Shown: positions 1 to 5,244 of the stretch, piece after piece
How the letters are laid out: each line of letters begins with the position of its first letter
Numbering within the stretch: the first letter of the stretch is position 1
Notes under the pieces: model-generated
The model's database searches: none
Seen by the model: the letters and a program-made list of their open reading frames with translations, nothing else
Told to the model about the DNA's origin: nothing
From: Ktedonobacteraceae bacterium
Lineage (GTDB): Bacteria > Chloroflexota > Ktedonobacteria > Ktedonobacterales > Ktedonobacteraceae
Length of the DNA stretch: 12,163 bases
NCBI GenBank assembly: GCA_017354095.1
Contig: JAFMRP010000056.1
Coordinates: 1 to 12,163, forward strand
Reading direction: 5' to 3'
Program-made: the position numbers and the translations under genes

Positions 1-35
1 CACCCACATTATATAAAACCTGGCGAGGTGCACAG

Positions 36-57
36 TGCCGGGGAGGGCTCCCCAGCA
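36..57 (-). terminator. GC-rich hairpin just past the helicase stop, terminator-like
   Basis: Read on the minus strand, this is a 9-bp stem (one G-U pair) closing a GCCC tetraloop. It begins about 25 nt after the helicase stop codon. No U-run follows the stem directly; the nearest is a TTTTATAT stretch about 13 nt further on, so it is not a textbook intrinsic terminator. It could instead be a 3'-end stabilising stem, or act on transcripts arriving from the left. Confidence 0.4.
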
Positions 58-82
58 CCTTGCCACCCCCATCAGCAAAACG

Positions 83-1669
83 CTAGCGACCGGCAGAACG
101 CTTTGAGCCAGCGGCTCGCCGTGCCCGTGCTACCGGCATCGCTGCGGGCTTCCTCCTGCCCGTACGGTGCGGTGGCTCCGCCACCACGAACATAGAGGCT
201 TTGTGCTTAGCCATCGCTCTACCAGAGCCAGGCTGTTTCCCCTTGCTCTGCCTGCCATCTCTCGCCTGACCCGCATATGAACGCTCAGGCTCCCATACAG
301 GTGCGTACTCGGGTATTTCACTGATCACACGCTCTTTCCGGCGCTTTTTCAATCCTGATGCCGAACGGCTCTTATGCTCTGGCCGTGCAAGCCCTTCGTT
401 ATCCTGGAGGCTGGCATGCTCTATCCGCGCAAGCCTGTTGCGCTTCTGCTCTCGTGAGACAGGCTTACGACCACGTGCCTGCTGCGGCTTGATTTCCGGC
501 TCTGGTGCTGGTTCCGGCCTGGCAGGCGGTGCAAGCAGCACCGGAACAATAGCTTCTTTATCAATAGCCAGTCGCTGCACAGCGACCGCCTGCCCCAGGC
601 TGCGTGCCATACGCCGCCATTTAGGCACATCCGATGGAGCCAGCAGCGTAATCGCTTTGCCCTGTCGCCCCATTCTGCCCGTGCGGCCGATGCGGTGCGT
701 AAAAAGCTCGCTCGATTCCGGCAATTCATAATTGATCACCTGGTAGATGCCCTGGATATCCAGCCCGCGTGCGGCTACATTTGTGGCAAGCAGCGTCTGC
801 ACCTGCCCACGGCGGAACGCGCTGAGCACCTCTTCACGTGCGCGCTGGCTTTTATCGCCATGTAATGTTCCTACGGTAAACCCGAGCTTATTGAGCTGTT
901 TCCCCAACTTCTCGACGCCGAATTTCGTCTTGCCAAAAATGAGACTGCTCTCACCCTCCGTGGACTGCAGAAGCGTACATAACGCCGCCATTTTCTGTTC
1001 CTGCGATACCTGATAAGCAACCTGTTCAATGGTGTCAGGCGCGCCCATGGCTCGTGCAAGGTCAATCTTGACGGGATCTTTCAGGAATTTTTGCTGCAGC
1101 TTTTCAACCCAGCCGGGCATTGTCGCTGAAAAGAGCGCCATCTGGCGCGTGTCAGGCGTGGTGGCCAGGATCTCTTCAATGACTGGCGCGAAACCGCTAT
1201 CCAGCATCTGGTCTGCCTCGTCCAGCACGCAGATCCGCAGCTGGCTCATTACTAACGTACCGCGCTCAAGATGATCCTTCACACGTCCCGGCGTACCTAC
1301 GATAATCTGCGATCCGTAGCGCAGCGCCGAGATCTGACTGCCATAGGGCCGTCCCCCAACCAGCAGCGCCGTTGTCAGCCGCCTGCCGGCGGCCAGCTTG
1401 CTCAGCACAGCGTTTACCTGGACAGCCAGCTCACGCGTTGGTACGAGTACCAGCGCCTGCGCGACACGATCCCTGGCTAATCTCTCTACCAGAGGGATAC
1501 TATAGGCGAGTGTCTTGCCTGAGCCGGTAGCCGACTGCCCCACCAGGTCATTTCCAGCGAGCAGCGCTGGAATTGCCTCGGCCTGAATAGGTGTTGGCTC
1601 CGTAATCTCCATATTTGCCAGCACCGCGCCTGTCGCGGGCTGCAAAAAAAAGTCATGAAAAGATGGCAT
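83..1669 (-). CDS. DEAD-box ATP-dependent RNA helicase with basic C-terminal tail
   Basis: ATP-dependent RNA helicase of superfamily 2, expected to remodel RNA duplexes in the cytoplasm (ribosome assembly, mRNA decay or cold adaptation). All core motifs are visible: Q motif ending PTPIQ (25-29), Walker A SATGSGKT (46-53), PTREL (77-81), TPGR (126-129), DEAD (150-153), SAT (181-183), ATNVAARGLDI (about 295-305) and HRIGRTGR (325-332). The core ends near residue 375. Residues about 380-528 form a Pro/Glu then Arg/Lys-rich low-complexity tail, as in several bacterial RNA-binding DEAD-box proteins. The frame stays open upstream to 1810, but I start at 1669 because AAGGA lies 6 nt before this ATG and the Q-motif spacing then matches the family. 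The product is 528 aa. Which helicase subfamily (RhlE, CshA or another) it belongs to cannot be settled by eye. Confidence 0.93.
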   Translation of the reverse strand: MPSFHDFFLQPATGAVLANMEITEPTPIQAEAIPALLAGNDLVGQSATGSGKTLAYSIPLVERLARDRVAQALVLVPTRELAVQVNAVLSKLAAGRRLTTALLVGGRPYGSQISALRYGSQIIVGTPGRVKDHLERGTLVMSQLRICVLDEADQMLDSGFAPVIEEILATTPDTRQMALFSATMPGWVEKLQQKFLKDPVKIDLARAMGAPDTIEQVAYQVSQEQKMAALCTLLQSTEGESSLIFGKTKFGVEKLGKQLNKLGFTVGTLHGDKSQRAREEVLSAFRRGQVQTLLATNVAARGLDIQGIYQVINYELPESSELFTHRIGRTGRMGRQGKAITLLAPSDVPKWRRMARSLGQAVAVQRLAIDKEAIVPVLLAPPARPEPAPEPEIKPQQARGRKPVSREQKRNRLARIEHASLQDNEGLARPEHKSRSASGLKKRRKERVISEIPEYAPVWEPERSYAGQARDGRQSKGKQPGSGRAMAKHKASMFVVAEPPHRTGRRKPAAMPVARARRAAGSKRSAGR

Positions 1670-1690
1670 GAAAAATCCTTTCGGCCAATG

Positions 1691-1704
1691 TGCCCTCGCG
1701 GGCA
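1691..1704 (-). promoter_or_regulatory. Small hairpin with GNRA tetraloop in the helicase leader
   Basis: On the minus-strand RNA, UGCCC-GCGA-GGGCA forms a 5-bp stem closed by a GCGA (GNRA-class) tetraloop. It ends 10 nt before the helicase Shine-Dalgarno AAGGA (1676-1680). DEAD-box helicase mRNAs often carry structured leaders that control translation; whether this stem does so is inference. The stem is short and could occur by chance. Confidence 0.3.
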
Positions 1705-1998
1705 TGCTATAGCTTCCTGAAGGCCCAATGCAATCAGGGAGTATCAGGAGCAGGCCGTAGGATACGGGAGCAATGCTGCTAGCTGATATCAAGTATGAAC
1801 TTGCGTGCAAGGGAGAGATTATTCTATAGAGGATTGCTCAAAGCTCTTTAGCGTCTTTACTGGGGAACAGATGCCTGCTCCATGCCATGCAAACAGTCAT
1901 AACCATCGCAGTGTACCTGTTCACGAGCTAATAGTCAAGTCAAGCGAAAACGCAAAAAATATACATTAAGGCCCTTGCCCCTCGCCGCGCTCGACCTG

Positions 1999-2007
1999 TG
2001 GCATAAT
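1999..2007 (+). promoter_or_regulatory. Extended -10 promoter candidate for the hydrolase
   Basis: TG-G-CATAAT matches the extended -10 form (TGn followed by a TATAAT-like hexamer, 5 of 6). The nearest -35-like TTGCCC (1975-1980) is too far away at 21 bp, but extended -10 promoters need little -35 contact. Transcription would start near 2014, leaving a leader of about 30 nt. Confidence 0.4.
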
Positions 2008-2045
2008 GAGAGGGATGGATTTCAAACGTAAGAGAGGAGCATGGA

Positions 2046-2900
2046 ATGACTGGTACATTTGATAACGCTGCCCAATCGCACATAATCGATCTGCCTGCCG
2101 GCCGCTTTCATTATCTGACCTGGGGTGTTGAGCGCTCGTATCTTCCCTGTGCGCTGTTGTTGCATGGTATCACCAGTTCAGCCCTGAGCTGGGTACGTGT
2201 TGGCCCGGCTCTGGCCCAACGCTATCGGGTCTATGCACTCGATATGCGTGGACATGGGGAAAGCATCAAACCCTCCTCTGGAGCCTACAGCCTGCGCCAT
2301 ACCGCCGATGACGCGCTGGCCTTCATCCAGGCGTTAGACTTGCAAGAGCCACTGCTGATGGGGCACTCCTGGGGTGGAGCGACCGCGCTGGTTCTGGCCA
2401 GTGGCGCTGGATCAGAGCAGCCCATACCGGCCTTCTCGCATATTGTCCTGGAAGATCCCGCGGTTGACTTTGGGCATGGAGACCCCGAGAAACGGGCAGC
2501 CAGCTACACCCGAGATATTGGTCGTCCATCCGCTGAACTGCGCGTCGAAATTGCGGCCAACAATCCTGGCTGGACCGAAGCCGATATAGAAGGCAAGATC
2601 GACGCGTTGAAGCATGTCAGTCGAGAGGCTGTGGTGAATGTGTTCGCCGAGGCCACACCGCTGGGAAGCATTCTTCCACTCCTGGCGCAACTGGCCTCTA
2701 CCACGCTGCTGGTCCGGGCTGATCCGAATCTAGGTACCACGTTGCCGGAGGATGCATGGGAGCAGGCCAGGCGTGCGCTTCCTTCCCACAGCCTCGCGGT
2801 GCAGATCGACGGAGCCACACATAACATTCACCGTAGCCAGTTTGATGCGTTCATGCAGGCCGTCAACCACTTTCTCGGCTCCGATACGACAACCAGATGA
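2046..2900 (+). CDS. Alpha/beta-fold hydrolase
   Basis: Cytosolic alpha/beta hydrolase of 284 aa, the usual size of the single-domain family; no signal peptide or membrane segment. Visible elements are the oxyanion-hole motif LLHGITSS (38-45), the DMRGHGES turn (66-73), the nucleophile elbow GHSWGG with Ser108, a likely acid Asp226 after strand 7 (VRADPNLG) and the catalytic His259 in GATHNIH. The cap between about 140 and 200 is helical and Ala-rich. The reaction (ester, lactone, epoxide or C-C bond) cannot be told from sequence alone. AGGAG (2035-2039) sits 6 nt before this ATG. An earlier ATG at 2041 runs into a stop after two codons. It is transcribed away from the helicase, appears monocistronic, and has no obvious link to the polysaccharide genes. 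Confidence 0.93.
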   Translation: MTGTFDNAAQSHIIDLPAGRFHYLTWGVERSYLPCALLLHGITSSALSWVRVGPALAQRYRVYALDMRGHGESIKPSSGAYSLRHTADDALAFIQALDLQEPLLMGHSWGGATALVLASGAGSEQPIPAFSHIVLEDPAVDFGHGDPEKRAASYTRDIGRPSAELRVEIAANNPGWTEADIEGKIDALKHVSREAVVNVFAEATPLGSILPLLAQLASTTLLVRADPNLGTTLPEDAWEQARRALPSHSLAVQIDGATHNIHRSQFDAFMQAVNHFLGSDTTTR

Positions 2901-2993
2901 ACCGCAATCGCCCAGAGCTGGTATGGGAAAGGCGATAATCGGATGATCGAGACTAACAGGCCTGGGCGAAAAATATCTCTTGAGAAGAAAGTC

Positions 2994-3021
2994 CTGCTAA
3001 TGAGATCATTGTTACTAGCAG
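2994..3021 (+). repeat. Nested inverted repeat downstream of the hydrolase
   Basis: CTGCTA (2994-2999) is the exact inverse of TAGCAG (3016-3021). An inner dyad, AATGA-GA-TCATT (2999-3010), sits inside it off-centre. The outer and inner stems compete, so this may be an operator rather than one RNA hairpin. Confidence 0.35.
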
Positions 3022-3027
3022 CACTGA

Positions 3028-3062
3028 GAGCGTCAACCGGAACTACGAGCCGATTGACGCTC
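3028..3062 (+). terminator. Strong hairpin, likely end of the hydrolase transcript
   Basis: GAGCGTCAA (3028-3036) pairs perfectly with TTGACGCTC (3054-3062). After one mismatch the stem continues with CGG/CCG (3038-3040 with 3050-3052), closing a 9-nt loop. The total is 12 pairs. No T-run follows, so classical intrinsic termination is not shown. It may be a rho-type or stabilising stem, or a binding site for a dimeric regulator. Confidence 0.45.
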
Positions 3063-3129
3063 GCATACGAACAATGGGGGTGATACTATTTAGGATGTTT
3101 ACACATATTAGAAGTTACACTTAAAAATG

Positions 3130-3158
3130 TTAAACGTTCTTCTAGTGAGAGGGATAAT
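3130..3158 (+). promoter_or_regulatory. Sigma70-type promoter candidate for the polysaccharide operon
   Basis: TTAAAC (3130-3135) and GATAAT (3153-3158) are separated by exactly 17 bp. The -10 matches consensus at 5 of 6 positions; the -35 is weak at 3 of 6. It lies in the AT-rich zone, about 60 bp before the first cluster start. A second possibility is an extended -10, TG-A-TACTAT, at 3081-3089. Confidence 0.4.
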
Positions 3159-3217
3159 ACATTCCTAAAAACGCCCACAAATGGGGATGTTGATGACACG
3201 TGGATGGAGGCTGGCCC

Positions 3218-4414
3218 ATGCGAATTCTCTTCGTATCCCCCTATCCTATATCGCGCATACGCGTTCGCTCCTACGGTTTTGTAACCCGGCTGACCCGGCA
3301 GCACGAGGTCAAGGTGCTGGCTCTATGCACAGGGAAGCAAGAAGCGAATGATGTGAGGGAGGTGCAGCGCTGCGGGATCAGCGTTACGGCTGTTCAGGAT
3401 AGCCGCTTTGCCCAGTACCTGCGCAGCCTGCTCGCGTTGGGGACCCACGATCCTCTCCAGCTAGCATTCACAGCCTCTACTGCCTGGCGTCATGCCCTGC
3501 AGCGGCTGCTCTCCACCGAGCGTTTTGATGTGTTGCATATCGAGTCGATGAGAGCACTCGCCTGTTTACCCGGGAGACTGCCCCTACCCTCAGTCTGGGA
3601 TGCAGTTGATTGTATCAGCCAGCTTTATGAACTGGGGGCGCGCTCCGGCGCGACTCTGATGATGCGCTGCCTCGGCTCATATGAGGCCAGGCGCGCACGA
3701 TCCTGCGAGGCGCGGCAATTGCGCCGCTTCCAGCAGGTGCTGGTAACCTCTGAACGCGAACGCCTGGCGCTGCTAGATACGGTGGCCCTCTCCAAATCTG
3801 GCGGTCATGCCCCCATCAACGTGCTTACTCATGGCGTGGATCGTGGTTATTTTCACACCTATCACGGGCCGCGCCAGGCGGATCTGCTCGTGTTCTCAGG
3901 CAAAATGAGCTTCCATGCCAATGTGGCCGGAGCGCTCCACATGGTAAAGCATATACTGCCGCGCATCTGGAGCCAGCGGCCCAATACCAGACTGGTCATC
4001 GCGGGTGCACATCCTCCGCTTGCGCTGCGGAAGCTGGCCCGAGATCCACGCATCGAGATAACTGGCTACCGTCCTGATCTGCGCCCATATCTCGCCCGAG
4101 CTCAGGTAGCCGTCTGTCCATTGCCCTATGCTGTGGGCGTTCAGAATAAAGCGCTCGAAGCTATGGCCATGGGAACGCCAGTCGTCGCTACATCCTGCGT
4201 TGCCGCGGGCCTGCCGGTCGTTGCCGGGCGCGATCTGCTGGTTGCCGATGAGCCAGAAGCCTTCGCCAATGCGGTTCTGCATCTGTTAGAAGACGGGGCA
4301 TACCGCGAGCAACTGGCCCATCAAGGTCTGGCTTACATCAACACCTATCACGATTGGGATCACATCATTCAAGAACTTATCGCTATCTATCAAAACGCGG
4401 TGCAAAATAATTAG
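3218..4414 (+). CDS. GT4-family (GT-B fold) glycosyltransferase
   Basis: Predicted cytoplasmic glycosyltransferase of 398 aa that would add a sugar from an activated donor to a growing lipid-linked glycan. The N-terminal GT-B domain opens MRILFVSPYP. The C-terminal domain shows LVFSGKMSFHANVAGA (225-240), RLVIAGAHPP (258-267), ITGYRPDLRPYLARAQVAVCPL (281-302) and the donor-site stretch NKALEAMAMGTPVVAT (310-325). The pattern resembles the group of GT4 enzymes tied to exopolysaccharide loci (the Stp1-like group). An in-frame GTG at 3200 would add six residues, but GGAGG (3206-3210) lies 7 nt before the ATG at 3218 and the Rossmann strand then begins the protein. It is the first gene of the cluster, 24 bp ahead of the initiating transferase. 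Donor and linkage cannot be predicted. Confidence 0.9.
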   Translation: MRILFVSPYPISRIRVRSYGFVTRLTRQHEVKVLALCTGKQEANDVREVQRCGISVTAVQDSRFAQYLRSLLALGTHDPLQLAFTASTAWRHALQRLLSTERFDVLHIESMRALACLPGRLPLPSVWDAVDCISQLYELGARSGATLMMRCLGSYEARRARSCEARQLRRFQQVLVTSERERLALLDTVALSKSGGHAPINVLTHGVDRGYFHTYHGPRQADLLVFSGKMSFHANVAGALHMVKHILPRIWSQRPNTRLVIAGAHPPLALRKLARDPRIEITGYRPDLRPYLARAQVAVCPLPYAVGVQNKALEAMAMGTPVVATSCVAAGLPVVAGRDLLVADEPEAFANAVLHLLEDGAYREQLAHQGLAYINTYHDWDHIIQELIAIYQNAVQNN

Positions 4415-4438
4415 TGGGGCAGTAAAAGAGGATTATAG

Positions 4439-5152
4439 ATGCTGATAGAGAGATCGGATATTGTTGTAGGCCGTGTATGGGGCACATCTGCGCTCAAACG
4501 ACGGCTGGCGGAACATTGCGCGCCTTATGCGTTACCGCGCCAGCCCTGGCTCTATCGTGGAGCCAAGCGTGCTCTGGATATCTGTGGCGCCAGCCTCGGC
4601 CTGATCCTGTTGGCGCTCCTTTTTCCCTGGATCGCACTCTGCATCCTGTATGAGGATCGTGGCCCGCTTTTCTACCGGCAGGTGCGCGTTGGCCAGCACG
4701 GGCGGCCTTTCTACATCTATAAATTTCGCAGTATGGTCGTCAATGCTGACCGCTATCTTGAACAGCATCCGGCCCTGCTGGCCCGCTGGAGGCAATGTGG
4801 CAAACTGGTTCGCGATCCGCGTGTGACCCGTATCGGGGCATTCCTGCGTCGTAGCAGCCTGGACGAACTGCCCCAGATGCTGAATGTGCTGCGTGGTGAG
4901 ATGAGCCTGGTGGGACCACGCGCTGTTCAATATTCCGAACTGGCTGCCTTTGGTGAACTGGGGCACCTATGCCTGGCTGTGCGTCCTGGCCTATCCGGCC
5001 TGTGGCAAGTCTGTGGCCGCTCCTCAACGCCCAATTATCTACAGCGCTGTATTCTTGACAGTACGTATGTATTGAATTGTTCTTTTAGTATGGATGTGCA
5101 TATTCTTTGCAAAACACTACCAGTGGTAATACGTGGGTATGGTGCTTTTTAA
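4439..5152 (+). CDS. Undecaprenyl-phosphate sugar phosphotransferase (monotopic PGT)
   Basis: Bacterial sugar transferase domain protein (Pfam Bac_transf type), expected to move a sugar phosphate from a nucleotide sugar to undecaprenyl phosphate at the inner membrane face, starting repeat-unit assembly. The 237 aa match the short, single-domain class without the multi-span N-terminal region of WbaP. A hydrophobic helix (about 48-70) contains Pro63, as in the re-entrant anchor of this family. Family motifs follow: RGPLFYRQVRVG (74-85), YKFRSM (94-99), the catalytic pair Asp142-Glu143 in LDELPQ, NVLRGEMSLVGPR (149-161) and RPGLSGLWQV (182-191). The usual Pro after GPR is Ala162. AGAGGA (4427-4432) precedes the ATG by 6 nt. 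The last 100 bp of the gene are noticeably AT-richer than the rest. The sugar is not predictable. Confidence 0.93.
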   Translation: MLIERSDIVVGRVWGTSALKRRLAEHCAPYALPRQPWLYRGAKRALDICGASLGLILLALLFPWIALCILYEDRGPLFYRQVRVGQHGRPFYIYKFRSMVVNADRYLEQHPALLARWRQCGKLVRDPRVTRIGAFLRRSSLDELPQMLNVLRGEMSLVGPRAVQYSELAAFGELGHLCLAVRPGLSGLWQVCGRSSTPNYLQRCILDSTYVLNCSFSMDVHILCKTLPVVIRGYGAF

Positions 5153-5162
5153 GTAACCCGTC

Positions 5163-5225
5163 ACACAGGCTTTTTCGCTCGTACCGCTACAGCGGCACGG
5201 AGAAAACCTGTGTACGGCGTTTTTT
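5163..5225 (+). terminator. Long hairpin followed by T6: terminator or attenuator within the operon
   Basis: ACACAGG (5163-5169) pairs with CCTGTGT (5207-5213), continues through a bulged C into TTTT/AAAA, and closes with an inner stem including CCGC-TACA-GCGG (5184-5195). A run of six T (5220-5225) follows 6 nt after the stem. It starts 10 bp past the sugar transferase stop and ends before the next gene's ribosome binding site. The layout suits partial termination, lowering expression of downstream genes; that effect is inferred. Confidence 0.5.
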
Positions 5226-5244
5226 GAAGAAGGGATGGGGTAGT

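Larger units (their letters stand above)
1670..2045. promoter_or_regulatory. Divergent intergenic region between helicase and hydrolase
   Basis: This 376-bp gap separates two divergent starts and has no convincing gene. On the minus side, an AT-rich TATAGAAT stretch (1821-1828) is a possible -10 for the helicase, which would give a leader of roughly 145 nt, but I see no matching -35. A near-palindrome CTTGC-GT-GCAAG lies at 1800-1811. The segment around 1930-1970 is A-rich with a tandem GTCAA repeat. The plus-side promoter candidate is listed separately. Confidence 0.4.
2901..3217. other. Intergenic region with dyads and AT-rich promoter zone
   Basis: This 317-bp stretch between hydrolase and polysaccharide cluster has no gene I can support. 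Its left half holds two adjacent inverted repeats (2994-3021 and 3028-3062). Its right half (about 3085-3180) is clearly more AT-rich than the surroundings and carries promoter-like hexamers. It is the most likely place for control of the polysaccharide operon. Confidence 0.5.

Noticed and set aside
1670..1810. In-frame extension of the helicase to an ATG at 1810 (47 more residues)
   Set aside because: The extra residues do not look like a helicase N-terminus, while the ATG at 1669 has a well-placed AAGGA and normal Q-motif spacing.
3200..3217. GTG start of the first glycosyltransferase at 3200
   Set aside because: The GGAGG that would drive translation lies inside those codons and is ideally placed for the ATG at 3218.
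4532..4966. 144-codon minus-strand frame inside the sugar transferase
   Set aside because: It is antisense to the strongly conserved Bac_transf core and shows no own motifs or ribosome binding site that I trust.
5055..5060. Perfect TTGACA as a -35 for an internal promoter
   Set aside because: No -10-like hexamer occurs 15-19 bp downstream; the nearest (TAGTAT, 5086-5091) is 25 bp away.
5107..5244. Longer start of the Wzz-like protein at 5107
   Set aside because: It would overlap the sugar transferase by about 46 bp and run through the hairpin. The ATG at 5245 has a G-rich ribosome binding site and gives the usual short tail before the first membrane helix.
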